A stretch of 21,941 nucleotides of DNA from an uncultured Oscillospiraceae bacterium (GCA_905198295.1 CAJKBW010000051.1:1-21941); one strand, 5' to 3'. Counted from the stretch's first letter, positions 8,310 to 17,253 are shown. The notes: generated by a model from the sequence alone, not told the origin. A program made the numbers and translations.

Positions 8310-11141
8310 TCAGCCGTCCAGATGGAATTCCCGCCGCTTTCTGGCTATCTCTTTATTGGTTTCGTATGTCCAGTAGTTGAGCATCTCCCGCGGGTTGCTG
8401 TATTTATACACACACGCCCGGAAGGCGTTATCCAGGTTGCGGGCGATATAATAGCCGCCGGGCACCTCCGGCAGGTCCACCACACTGTCCCACTGCTCAC
8501 GGAGCTTCGCGCTCTCTGCCGCCGTCCAACCCAGCCTTTCCAGCGCCTCCTGGTTGGCCGGTGTATACCGCGCCGCCTCACCGAGCGCCATTTCCACTCC
8601 GCGGCCATATTCCACCTGCGTATCGGCGCTGACCCACCATTTCATAAAGGTCCAGGCATCCGCTTTATGGTCGCTGCTGCCGAGCATCACGCACGCGGTG
8701 CCGCCGGCCACCTCCGCACGATCAATCGTGCCGTCCGCCTGCCGCACGCCGGGAATCGGAAGCATCTCCCACAACCCCCGGATATCCGGCGCCGCGGCTG
8801 TCAGCTGGTTATACAGCGTATAACTGGTGACCGCCAGCGGCATCTCGCCGGTGCGGAAGCGGTTATATTCGTTTTTATTCAGCGGGAAGCTGTATTCCAG
8901 GTAAAAGTCGATCCACTCCTGAAACGCCTGCTGCCCAACCGCCGAATCGGTGGTGAGCGTCTGGCCGTCCTCACTGAAAAAGTTCCCGCCGTTCTGCAGC
9001 AGCAGTGCACCGAACAGCGTATACGTTGAGGGCAGCCCCACCTCCAGATTCGCCCGCTGGATGATCTGCGAAACCCGGTACAGGTCCTCCCATGTCTCCG
9101 GCGGCTGGATACCCAGCTCCTCAAAAATATCGGTGCGCACAAACATCATGTCAAAGGTCTGCGTCTCCGGCAGCCCGTACAGGGCCTCACCAGTCATATA
9201 AGGAACGAAGGCCGTAGGGGAAAACGCCGCTTGGATCTCCTCCAGTCCCTCCATATCCTGAAGCTCGGCCAGCGCGCCGCGCAGCCACAGGTTGAGCGGA
9301 TCCGACCGCGCGATGTTCAGCGCTACATCCGGTTCCTCGCCGGCCATCACCGCCTGCACCAGCCCCACCGTCACCAGGCGCAGACGCACCGAAATGCCGG
9401 TCTGCTCCACAAAATCGGTATCGATCTGCCGGCGCAGCTGGTTAGCCTGCTCCCGTCCCACCGTCATCCACACGTCGATACAGCGGTCGCTGTCCACCGA
9501 ACCGATCTGATCGTAATCCATGAAAAACGAAGCCATAAAACTGCGCAGATCGCTCCAGAACTGCTCAAAAAAGCCGGCGCTCGCCCGCGGCAGCGCTGTC
9601 CCCGGCCGCCCGACAAACAAATAATCCAGCTCGAGCGGCTGGCTGCGCAGATCCAGCAGCAGCGAGGCGAGGGTAGACAGCTCCTCCCGGAAGCCGGACA
9701 GCTGTTCGGGAATGCTGTACGGCTTCTTCACAAAACCTTCCAGCCGCTCCGCCAGCCGTTCGAGCGATGCCGCCTGCGAGCCGGTGCTCTGCCCGTTATG
9801 TATCGCCGCAGCCGCCGCACGCAGCGACGCCGCCTGGCTCTCCAGAACTCCGATCAGTTCCGGAATCTGCTGATCCACGTCATAATCCCGGCTCATGTCC
9901 GGCTGCACGCTGGTGATCATCACGATTTTCCGGTACATGGCGTTGAGGGAATCCAGCGTCTGACTCAGCTGCCGGATCAACGGCGCCATATCCCCCGACG
10001 TCACCTCCAGCCGCAGCGTATGCTCGCCCGCGGTCAGATAGAAAAGATACGGTTCCTCACCGCCGAACCATTCGGTCTGCCAGCCCAGCGCATAGGAAAA
10101 GGACAGGCTGCGGCATTCCGCAAAGGGCACTTCGCCGTCGATGCGCAGCCGCCGCTTGGAGGGCGAGCCCTGCGATACCTTCTGCCGGAACCGGCTGCCG
10201 ATCTGATAATAGCCGTCCTCCGGGACGGTGATCGTCCATTCGATCCACTGGCCGGCGGTGCTCCAGTGCTCGCCGCCGATCGTGTTCAGCCGTATGCGGT
10301 AAGGGTCCGCCGGCTGGGTCGCCGCATCGGTGCGGTCATACACCGGATGCAGCACCTCATCGGTTTTAAGCGCCGGCTTCTCCCCCTCCACCGTATCCAC
10401 CAGGCCACCTCCGGCCGTACCGATGCCCTCCGGTCGGACATAAGCGGCCTCGCTTTCCGGCGGACACAGCTCCAGCGCGCCGATAGCCACCGGTTCACCG
10501 CCGAGCGTGAGGGAAAGGGTATGCTCACCTGTGGAAAAATAAAATTGCCAGGCGTCGGGATACAGGCCGTCCGCACTGCTGAGCAGCACCGTCTCCCACC
10601 GCAGTACCTCGCTCTGGGAGGGCTGTACCTCGTTGCCGCTGCTGTCCCGCGGGATTTCGCCGTCCTCCAGCTCATCCCGCCAGAAGCGGGGCAGCGTCAG
10701 CGTTTCGCAGCCGGAAAACGGGGCCTCCCCGTCCACCATAAGCGACAGGGAAACCGGGCCGCCAGCGCCCTCCCGTGCGTGGTAGGTCACCGCCAGGCAG
10801 TACCACCCCGCCTGTGCTACCGACACCGGCCAGGTGACCGTACCGGCAGCATTATCCCACAGCACCGCTTCGTCCGCGCCGTTCCAACCGTTTGCCAGCG
10901 TGATCCGCGCCTTCTCGTCGGGCTGCCCCGTCGACAGCGGCACGGTCACCGTCCGGGTGCCCGCGGGCTGGTCGGCGTTGAGCGCCCGGTACTGATCATA
11001 GCTGCGTGAGTCCGCCGATACCACGGTCTGCGGCAGCGCTTCCGGCGCTTCCTCGGCGCGCACGCCGCCCCAGCCGGCCGGGAATACTGCCGTCAGCACA
11101 AGCAGCAGCGCCGTCAGGCCGCCGAGCCACCGTCTTTTCAT
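8310..11141 (-). CDS. Giant extracellular solute-binding protein with N-terminal carbohydrate-binding-like domains
   Basis: The substrate receptor of the importer, 943 residues from the ATG chosen here. That is about twice the 420-550 usual for family 1 sugar-binding proteins. An ATG three codons upstream (11150) is possible, but AAAGGA lies 8 bases before the downstream one. After the signal peptide (about 1-29), two beta-sandwich regions resemble CBM6/malectin-type modules (about 45-230 and 285-385), each with 'AGWYCLAVTYH' or 'DGYYQIGSRFR' and 'GEHTLxL' strands. A helical, coiled-coil-like stretch follows (about 390-545). The classical binding-protein domain runs from about 553 to 920 and contains LPETQTFDMMFVRTDIFEEL and 'ETWEDLY'. 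No lipobox is evident, so how it stays at the cell is unclear. It sits between the cytoplasmic DUF4855 gene and the first permease pair. Confidence 0.9.
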   Translation of the reverse strand: MKRRWLGGLTALLLVLTAVFPAGWGGVRAEEAPEALPQTVVSADSRSYDQYRALNADQPAGTRTVTVPLSTGQPDEKARITLANGWNGADEAVLWDNAAGTVTWPVSVAQAGWYCLAVTYHAREGAGGPVSLSLMVDGEAPFSGCETLTLPRFWRDELEDGEIPRDSSGNEVQPSQSEVLRWETVLLSSADGLYPDAWQFYFSTGEHTLSLTLGGEPVAIGALELCPPESEAAYVRPEGIGTAGGGLVDTVEGEKPALKTDEVLHPVYDRTDAATQPADPYRIRLNTIGGEHWSTAGQWIEWTITVPEDGYYQIGSRFRQKVSQGSPSKRRLRIDGEVPFAECRSLSFSYALGWQTEWFGGEEPYLFYLTAGEHTLRLEVTSGDMAPLIRQLSQTLDSLNAMYRKIVMITSVQPDMSRDYDVDQQIPELIGVLESQAASLRAAAAAIHNGQSTGSQAASLERLAERLEGFVKKPYSIPEQLSGFREELSTLASLLLDLRSQPLELDYLFVGRPGTALPRASAGFFEQFWSDLRSFMASFFMDYDQIGSVDSDRCIDVWMTVGREQANQLRRQIDTDFVEQTGISVRLRLVTVGLVQAVMAGEEPDVALNIARSDPLNLWLRGALAELQDMEGLEEIQAAFSPTAFVPYMTGEALYGLPETQTFDMMFVRTDIFEELGIQPPETWEDLYRVSQIIQRANLEVGLPSTYTLFGALLLQNGGNFFSEDGQTLTTDSAVGQQAFQEWIDFYLEYSFPLNKNEYNRFRTGEMPLAVTSYTLYNQLTAAAPDIRGLWEMLPIPGVRQADGTIDRAEVAGGTACVMLGSSDHKADAWTFMKWWVSADTQVEYGRGVEMALGEAARYTPANQEALERLGWTAAESAKLREQWDSVVDLPEVPGGYYIARNLDNAFRACVYKYSNPREMLNYWTYETNKEIARKRREFHLDG

Positions 11142-11180
11142 ACACGCCATCCTTTCTCGCGTTATCGCCCCGCCGGCTGT

Positions 11181-13421
11181 TTAACACGCGGTGATTTCCG
11201 ATATGCCGCAGTAGCCCTCCCGCGGGGAGATTTCCGCCCGCAGCCAGCGCGCGGTCGGCTCCCGGGAAAACTGTGCCTGAAACACTACGTCCCCCACGCC
11301 GTTGGCGGTCAGGGAATACCGGTTGATCTCCTGCGGCTCATACCAAGTCTGCCCGTCGTCCGACACCGACAGAACAACCGAATCCGGGACAAACACTTCT
11401 TTTTCTTCACAGGCGAGCGTATGCAGCGACACGCTGTGCAGCTTCTCCGGCTGCTCCAGGTCCACCGTCAGCGTCCGGGCGCCCTCCCGGGCGTTCCACA
11501 GCACCACAGCGTTATCAAAAGCGCTCGCCTCGGTGCCATCGGTGAGCAGCTTGCCGTTGTCCACATGGGTGCTGCCCAGCTTTGCTGCCGGGCGCACCAG
11601 CAGTTTATACCGGCTGATCGGCAGAATCGTATCCCCTGCCAGAACCCGCAGCTGCGACAGCATCATCCAGTGCAGCGACTCCGGACGCAGATAAAGGGAG
11701 ACATACCGCGTTTTCTGCTGTTCCACCCGGCAGCGGTAACAATGGATTTCCGGCATCCCCTCCTGCGCGATCTGCGGCTGACCAAGAACAGCGCTGCGCA
11801 GCTCCTGCGGTATATCCCCCACACCGCCGAACACCTCCGGAACCGGCTTATTCAGCGAAAACACCGCAAAGCCGCTCTGCGGCAGGCTGATCCCGCCATA
11901 CCCCCTGAGTGCGTAGATCTCCAGCGTATCGGCCGGCACCTCCGTCCCCAGATCCAGCCAGAGCTGCACCGGATTGTGGAACCAGCCCAGCCGCTGTCCG
12001 GATATGTCCCGGTTGATCAGCAGATCGCCCGGCGTGTTGTCGTCATACGGGCGCTCGGTCGGTTCGGGACGGAACGTATAGGTCTTGCCCAGGCAATAAT
12101 TGATGTTCGTAGCCTTGCCTGAGCAGTCCAGGCTAATATGGCGGATCGCCTCCCGCGGCAGCTCGCCCTCGTCGGTGCGGACATGGATCCGCAGAATCTC
12201 CGCCCTCGATGCCATCGGGATGGAGAGCATCTGATACCGCTCCTCCGACTGCCGTTCAGCGAGCACCCAGCCGCCCGGACAGATGTTGTCCCCGAGTACC
12301 ACATCCGCATACAGCATCCCTTTCCAACCGGAGAACCGCGCGGTGTCCAGCAGGATATCCACGCTGGAAATGCGCCGTTCGGTGCCGGTGAGCAGACGGA
12401 TGACATCCCCGCGCAGCTCGAAGGCTTCGATGCGCACATCCGGATCCGGTACCGGCCGGCCGGTCACATAATCGCACAGCAGGTCATACAGCATCCGCAC
12501 CCGGTTGGCCGACGGCCCGGTATCGTCAGAATACAGATCCGCCCCCAGGAAATAGGCGTTGGCAGCGTTCTGATAGCCCAGCCGATCATTCGCGCCGCAG
12601 GAAAGATACCGTTGGAAGATAGCCGCATCGTACAGTGTGTCACTGCGCAGCTCCATTTCGATGCCAAAGTTCAGGCGCTGGCAGTGTTCCCAGGCATTTT
12701 CCAGCCGTTCCGCCCGCACCACGCCTCCCTCGGTCCACGCGTTGAATGCATAGTTAGGCTGCATGATGATCTGATCGAAATAGCGGCCGGCTCTCTCGTT
12801 GCCGGGCGCCTTGTAATAGGGGATCCATAAAAAACGGTAGCCCAGCTCATGCACAATGCCGCTCGCATCGGCAACGATGCTCTCTTCATCCATCCCCTCG
12901 TCCACCCAGTAAAAGCCCCAGAGTTCGAGGTTGCGGTAGCCCGCGGCCTCAAACCGCCGAACCGCCTCGCGCATGTACCAGTCAAGCGCCCGGTGCCGCC
13001 CTTCGGCAGTACCAAAATCCTCCTCCTGCCCGTCCCCATCGATGTCGCCGAAGTCCACCGTCTGTGGATGGGGATACGGAACGGTGATGATCACCTTTCG
13101 CCGGGCCGGCGGATCACCAATGGCCTGCCGCGCTTCCTCTACGGCCTCATCGAGCAGCGAAATTTCCCGGCCGGGGCAGAAGTATTCGTCCAGGCAGTCC
13201 TTCCAGTCCTGCGCATGTCCGCGGGCATGGTCAGCCGCCACCCCGGTGGTGTTGATCAGCCGGATGAACAGGAAAGCGTCAAACAGCCATTCGCCGCCCG
13301 GACGGTCGGTGAAAAACCGCGCGGTATAGTGCTTCATCTTCTCCAGCTCCCGCTGGGGCGCCGCATACAGCAGTGCGCAGTGATGAAAATTGGTGGAAAC
13401 CTGTCTTTCTTTATCGTTCAT
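11181..13421 (-). CDS. Cytoplasmic DUF4855 protein with discoidin-like C-terminal domains
   Basis: A 746-residue protein without a signal peptide or membrane segment, so probably cytoplasmic. Residues about 10-330 match the DUF4855 family, which looks like a TIM-barrel hydrolase. Visible landmarks are DIDGDGQEEDF (126-136, a calcium-loop-like DxDxDG), WGFYWVDE (168-175), WIPYYKAPG (199-207), IMQPNYAFNAWT (219-230) and GIEMELRS (253-260). The acidic residues in the second and last of these are candidates for catalysis. The rest holds beta-sandwich regions of the F5/8 type C (discoidin) kind, ending in GYCGISEITAC. The ATG at 13421 was chosen because AGGA lies 8 bases upstream and the protein then aligns with its paralog at 14710-17115; the open frame continues farther upstream but only through the AraC gene. 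It overlaps the AraC gene by 11 bp. Its activity is not established. Confidence 0.85.
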   Translation of the reverse strand: MNDKERQVSTNFHHCALLYAAPQRELEKMKHYTARFFTDRPGGEWLFDAFLFIRLINTTGVAADHARGHAQDWKDCLDEYFCPGREISLLDEAVEEARQAIGDPPARRKVIITVPYPHPQTVDFGDIDGDGQEEDFGTAEGRHRALDWYMREAVRRFEAAGYRNLELWGFYWVDEGMDEESIVADASGIVHELGYRFLWIPYYKAPGNERAGRYFDQIIMQPNYAFNAWTEGGVVRAERLENAWEHCQRLNFGIEMELRSDTLYDAAIFQRYLSCGANDRLGYQNAANAYFLGADLYSDDTGPSANRVRMLYDLLCDYVTGRPVPDPDVRIEAFELRGDVIRLLTGTERRISSVDILLDTARFSGWKGMLYADVVLGDNICPGGWVLAERQSEERYQMLSIPMASRAEILRIHVRTDEGELPREAIRHISLDCSGKATNINYCLGKTYTFRPEPTERPYDDNTPGDLLINRDISGQRLGWFHNPVQLWLDLGTEVPADTLEIYALRGYGGISLPQSGFAVFSLNKPVPEVFGGVGDIPQELRSAVLGQPQIAQEGMPEIHCYRCRVEQQKTRYVSLYLRPESLHWMMLSQLRVLAGDTILPISRYKLLVRPAAKLGSTHVDNGKLLTDGTEASAFDNAVVLWNAREGARTLTVDLEQPEKLHSVSLHTLACEEKEVFVPDSVVLSVSDDGQTWYEPQEINRYSLTANGVGDVVFQAQFSREPTARWLRAEISPREGYCGISEITAC

Positions 13422-14400
13422 ACTGCTGTTCCTGCTTTCTATCTGATCTGTCTTCCTCTTCCACCTGCGGTTTCCGGCCCGCCCGGCTCTTGGCCAGCTC
13501 CAGCCGGATCCGCCCAGTATCCAGCCACTGGGCATCGATTTCACGAAACCGCCTGGGCGGCACTCCGAAATAGTTGGTAAACGCCCGGCTGAAGTTGGGG
13601 ACGGAGGTATACCCCAGCTTTTCCGCCACCGCGGTGACGCCCGCGCCGTCGTACAGCGACTGCAGTGCCGTTTCAAAAAGCCGCAGATGAAAATATTCGG
13701 TAATGGACATGCCGATCCGCTTGGAAAACATCTGCGACAGGTAGGAATAGCTGTATCCCAGCCGCTCTCCGATGGAGGACAGGTGCCCCACCTCCACCGA
13801 CCGGGAATCCAGAAGGTTTATAATGTCGTAGATCAGGCCGTTCTCCGTGGCGTCCGGCAGCGCCGGAAGCCGCCGGCTTTCCTTGCCCAAAAGGCTGCGG
13901 CAGGCCAGAATCACAATCTCGTTGACATACATCTCGGTCAGCTCGGCGTTGTACGCCTCGTCCTGGTGTATTTCATTAAGCAGCTTGAAAAAGGTGGCGC
14001 TGAGCTCCTGCTGGCCGGGAACGATCCGCTCCTTCAGCTCGCACAGCCGCTTTTCCAGCTGAGGGAAACGCTCCCCGTTCCCATATTCCCGGTTAACCGA
14101 AAAACCCAGATACAGCATTCGCATCGGATCCCGGTCATCCGAACGGATAACGTGGTAATCCCCCGGAATGTTGCACACAAGGTCCCCCTTGGATACGGTG
14201 TAAACTTCCTCGTTGATGCTGAAGGTCGCTTTCCCGGTCACCACCAGTGACAGCTCAAAGCAGTCCTGACGGTGACCCGGCACCGTATAATCCTGCCCGC
14301 AGAACAGATCGCCCACCTGGCAAACGTCAAAACTTCCGCAACGAAGGGGGTTGAGTATAAACGTATTGTCGTAATGAAACCGTGCCTTTCCCAAAAACAA
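13411..14400 (-). CDS. AraC-family transcriptional regulator
   Basis: A predicted DNA-binding activator of about 329 residues. The N-terminal half (about 15-100) is a cupin-like effector domain: a 'PGHRQDCFELSLVVTGKATF' strand pair followed by 'YTVSKGDLVCNIPGDYHVI'. The C-terminal domain has the two helix-turn-helix units of AraC/XylS proteins: LSSIGERLGYSYSYLSQMFS (about 207-226) and VTAVAEKLGYTSVPNFSRAF (about 255-274), followed by FGVPPRRFRE. A basic and acidic tail of about 40 residues follows. The start is TTG; the codon at 14400 gives the longest frame, but the TTG two codons later (14394) is better spaced from the GGTGGG site. It lies inside the glycan locus between the two DUF4855 genes, so local control of the locus by a sugar ligand is the natural inference. 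Confidence 0.9.
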   Translation of the reverse strand: MFLGKARFHYDNTFILNPLRCGSFDVCQVGDLFCGQDYTVPGHRQDCFELSLVVTGKATFSINEEVYTVSKGDLVCNIPGDYHVIRSDDRDPMRMLYLGFSVNREYGNGERFPQLEKRLCELKERIVPGQQELSATFFKLLNEIHQDEAYNAELTEMYVNEIVILACRSLLGKESRRLPALPDATENGLIYDIINLLDSRSVEVGHLSSIGERLGYSYSYLSQMFSKRIGMSITEYFHLRLFETALQSLYDGAGVTAVAEKLGYTSVPNFSRAFTNYFGVPPRRFREIDAQWLDTGRIRLELAKSRAGRKPQVEEEDRSDRKQEQQYER

Positions 14401-14435
14401 CCCACCTTTTCATTGGAATCGGCTTGCCGGACACA

Positions 14436-14681
14436 TCAGCCGGGGCCGGAACTTCCCGCACGGGTACACAGCCGCACAGTTTCCCGCATGGTAGCATAAA
14501 CGACGTCTTCACGCCCGGCCAGACAGTCGAACAGCCTCTCTGTTTTCTCCCAGTCCTCCGGCGCGACCAGCTCATAGCCGTGTCCCCACAGGCAGAACAG
14601 CGCGTCCTCCCCAGCGGGCAGACGCACAAACTGCTCCGCCAGTCCGGCCGCCTGCGCACTGTTAAAGGTCAGGATTTTCAT
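14436..14681 (-). CDS. Small protein resembling the C-terminus of a polysaccharide deacetylase (probable remnant)
   Basis: An 81-residue frame starting at ATG 14681, 9 bases after a near-perfect AAAGGAGG. The segment LFCLWGHGYELVAPEDWEKT, followed a few residues on by 'GREDVVYATMRE', resembles the conserved end of Clostridia polysaccharide deacetylases, which typically read LWGHSYEF...NWE...GREDIWYATNIE. The NodB catalytic domain with its metal-binding Asp and His residues is missing. It is therefore either a decayed gene piece or a small accessory protein. It lies 28 bp after the DUF4855 lipoprotein gene and 35 bp before the AraC gene, in the same direction. The strong ribosome site argues that it is still translated. 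The similarity is recognised by eye only. Confidence 0.6.
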   Translation of the reverse strand: MKILTFNSAQAAGLAEQFVRLPAGEDALFCLWGHGYELVAPEDWEKTERLFDCLAGREDVVYATMRETVRLCTRAGSSGPG

Positions 14682-14709
14682 CCTCACCAGCCTCCTTTAC
14701 CGGTATAAC

Positions 14710-17115
14710 TTAAGAGGCCGTAATCTCGGATATCGCACAGATTCCCTGCCCCGGTGTGATGGCCACCTTCAGATACCGGGCAGAAGTTGGCTGATTCAGC
14801 TTACAGGTCAGCGGCACGGGATAAATCCTCTCATTTCCGCCCTGGATGAGTGCGCTTTTGTCCGCAATCCCCTGCTTTGTCCAGTTTACCCCGTCTTCCG
14901 AGGTATAAAACACCGCGCTGCGCACACTGTACGCATTGCCGTAAGCAACGCTGCTGACCGAATACAGGGTGATTTCCCGGATGGTTTCGCTTTTCTCCAG
15001 ATCCACCACGAGATCCCGTATACCCGGACTCGTTTCAGTATTCCACGCCACACAATCGTTATCCAGGCCGTAATCCACCGCGCCGTTGGTCAGCTGGGTG
15101 CCGATGTCGGTCTTCACCGAACCAAGCTCGGCCTGCGGCAGGGTCAGCAGCCGGTAGCTCTCCACCGGCACCGTGTCACCGCCGGAGGTCACCCGCACCT
15201 CGTTGAGCATCATCCAGCGTCCCGCCTGCGGCTTGACCTCCAGGGTTATGTACCTTGTCTTCGCGGAAGACACCTCAAAATCGATGCGATGGACAGCGGA
15301 ACCGTTCCCGCTCTTACCGGTGTTTTTCGCCGCGCCGCCGCTCGCAAGCCGGAGGTTTCCAGGCAGCGTGCCGAGACCGGAGGATACCTGTTTTAACGGT
15401 GTATCGGCCGAGAAGGCTGCCAGCGCCGCCGCCGGCAGCGAGATGCCCGCTCCCGCGCTCTCCCCGACGAACAGCTGCAGACCGTCCACCTCCCGCTCCG
15501 CGCCCAGATCGAGCAGGATGCGCGCGGGACGATTCCACCAGCCCATCCGGTCGCCAGTGTCGTCGCCGTTGATGAGCAAATTCCCGGTGTCACCGTAGGT
15601 GCGCACCGCCGGGTCGGGATTCAGGGTATAGGTCTTGCCCTGGCAGTAGTTGACCTGGGTACGGCTGCCGGTATGATCCACCGCTGTCGCCCAGATCGCC
15701 CCGTCGGGCAGTGCCGCGCCTCCCTCCACCGTCAGGCGGATCCTTTCAGCCGTGCCTTCGGTAGGGATGGCCAGCGTACGGCTGCCCTCGGCAAGCGGAT
15801 CGGGCGCAACGCTCAGCCAGCCGGCCGGCTGCCATACCCCGTCCCGATAAAATTCTGCCGTGATGGTTCCGCGCCAGTCACCCAGCTTGGCGGTATCGGC
15901 AAGCAGCTGCACATGGCTGATGCGGTCGGCTGTCCCGGCATCGAGCTCCAGCGTCTGACCGGTAAGGACCTCGGCTTCGGTGTATACGTCGGGGTCTTCC
16001 ACCTTTTTGCCGGTAACGTAATCGCACAGCAGCTCATAAATTGCCACATCGTCTTTGTTGGCAGAGAAATAAGTATTTTCCACGAACCACGCACCGAGGT
16101 AATAGCCGTTAACATGCTGCTGATACCCCAGCCGGTCGGCCGCACCGTAGGACAGGTACCGCTGGAACACCGCCACGTCGTGGGCGCTGTTGCTGCGGAT
16201 CTCCACCTCGATACCGAAGCCGTTTTCCTTACAGGTATTCCAGGTGTTGACCATGCGTTCGGGACCTACTGTGCCGTCCACCGTCCAAGAGTTAAAGGCA
16301 TAGTTGGGCTGCATGATGGTCACGTCGAAATATTCGCTGCCCTTTTCATAGCCCGGGGCGTTATAGTACGGGATCCACATCAGCTTTTTATCTGCGGCGT
16401 GCACCACTTCGGAAGCGATCGCTATCGCTTCCTCATCGGCGGTCATCGCCTCTTCAATCCAGTAGAAACCCCACAGCTCGATATATTCAAATTCGTATGC
16501 GTCAAACCGGCGGATGGCCTCCTGCACATACCAGTCAAGCACCTTGCGCCGGTCGTCCGGATTGAGAAAATCCTCATCTTTGCCGTCTCCGTCCACATCG
16601 CCGAAATTCTCGGTCGCCTTATGTGGATACGGGATGCCGATGACCACCTTGCGTTTGGATTCCGGCGCGCCGATCGTCTGTGTGAGCTGGCGTACTGCCG
16701 TTTCCAGCGCAGGGATGTCGGTATCACTGCTGAAGAAGCGGTCGAGGCCGCTCAGCCAGTCCTCCTTTGTGGCACCGACGTGATCCTCGAACACCCCGCT
16801 GGTGTTGAGCAGCTTCAGATAGATGAAAGTGTCGAACAGCCATTCGCCGGTCGGCATGTAGTTCCGCATGCGCGCAACATACGGTTTGGTCTTCTCCACA
16901 TCGCGGCCCATGGCCGGATACATTAACACCGCGTGCTGTATCCCGGCCTGCGGATACATGATCGGCTTTTCGGCTTCGTCCATGTTATCTCCCCCATTCG
17001 ATGCTTCCGGCCCGCTGCCCGTGCCAGCCGAAGAAGCCGGCGTTTTGGCACACGCGGCGCAGGACAGCACCATGACCGCTGTCAGCATGCCGGCAAAAAT
17101 GCGTCTGAATGTCAA
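14710..17115 (-). CDS. Secreted DUF4855 lipoprotein with discoidin-like C-terminal domains
   Basis: An 801-residue protein from the TTG at 17115, chosen because AAAGGGGGAGG lies 5 bases upstream and a lipoprotein signal peptide follows at once. The open frame extends 36 codons farther, but only through a hairpin region. The lipidated Cys is residue 19 (VLSC) or 22 (CAAC), followed by a Ser/Gly-rich linker. The DUF4855 part (about 55-380) carries DVDGDGKDEDF (173-183), WGFYWIEE (215-222), WIPYYNAPG and IMQPNYAFNSWT. The C-terminal half has discoidin-like beta-sandwiches ending in GICAISEITAS. It is a clear full-length paralog of the protein at 11181-13421, but exported. A role as a surface glycoside hydrolase-like enzyme is plausible and unproven. 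Confidence 0.85.
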   Translation of the reverse strand: MTFRRIFAGMLTAVMVLSCAACAKTPASSAGTGSGPEASNGGDNMDEAEKPIMYPQAGIQHAVLMYPAMGRDVEKTKPYVARMRNYMPTGEWLFDTFIYLKLLNTSGVFEDHVGATKEDWLSGLDRFFSSDTDIPALETAVRQLTQTIGAPESKRKVVIGIPYPHKATENFGDVDGDGKDEDFLNPDDRRKVLDWYVQEAIRRFDAYEFEYIELWGFYWIEEAMTADEEAIAIASEVVHAADKKLMWIPYYNAPGYEKGSEYFDVTIMQPNYAFNSWTVDGTVGPERMVNTWNTCKENGFGIEVEIRSNSAHDVAVFQRYLSYGAADRLGYQQHVNGYYLGAWFVENTYFSANKDDVAIYELLCDYVTGKKVEDPDVYTEAEVLTGQTLELDAGTADRISHVQLLADTAKLGDWRGTITAEFYRDGVWQPAGWLSVAPDPLAEGSRTLAIPTEGTAERIRLTVEGGAALPDGAIWATAVDHTGSRTQVNYCQGKTYTLNPDPAVRTYGDTGNLLINGDDTGDRMGWWNRPARILLDLGAEREVDGLQLFVGESAGAGISLPAAALAAFSADTPLKQVSSGLGTLPGNLRLASGGAAKNTGKSGNGSAVHRIDFEVSSAKTRYITLEVKPQAGRWMMLNEVRVTSGGDTVPVESYRLLTLPQAELGSVKTDIGTQLTNGAVDYGLDNDCVAWNTETSPGIRDLVVDLEKSETIREITLYSVSSVAYGNAYSVRSAVFYTSEDGVNWTKQGIADKSALIQGGNERIYPVPLTCKLNQPTSARYLKVAITPGQGICAISEITAS

Positions 17116-17147
17116 GTTGACCTCCCCCTTTATGTACGGCATGGTTG

Positions 17148-17187
17148 GAAAATGCTCCCCCAGAACCCATTCCGAGGGAGCATTTTC
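17148..17187 (-). terminator. Hairpin with A/T-flanked stem between surface-protein and DUF4855 genes
   Basis: A 12-bp perfect stem pairs 17148-17159 with 17176-17187 around a 16-base loop. On the minus strand it reads GAAAATGCTCCC, loop, GGGAGCATTTTC. The 3' arm ends in TTTTC, so it resembles a weak rho-independent terminator or attenuator, with matching A-tract on the other side. It sits just before the ribosome site of the DUF4855 lipoprotein gene. Confidence 0.55.
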
Positions 17188-17191
17188 ATCC

Positions 17192-17228
17192 GGGCGGTGC
17201 GGGACGGCTGAATCGTCCCGCACCGCCC
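17192..17228 (-). terminator. Very GC-rich 15-bp perfect hairpin after the surface-protein gene
   Basis: The arms 17192-17206 (GGGCGGTGCGGGACG) and 17214-17228 pair perfectly around a 7-base loop, starting 25 bases after the stop codon of the surface-protein gene. No T-run follows, so by itself it is more likely an RNA 3'-end stabiliser or the first half of a composite terminator with the next hairpin. Confidence 0.6.
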
Positions 17229-17253
17229 ATCCGAATCATCTGTCGAAAATGGT

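Noticed and set aside
13422..13676. Upstream extension of the open frame of the cytoplasmic DUF4855 gene
   Set aside because: The extra 85 codons lie in another frame of the AraC gene, have no recognisable content and no better ribosome site. The ATG at 13421 agrees with the paralog.
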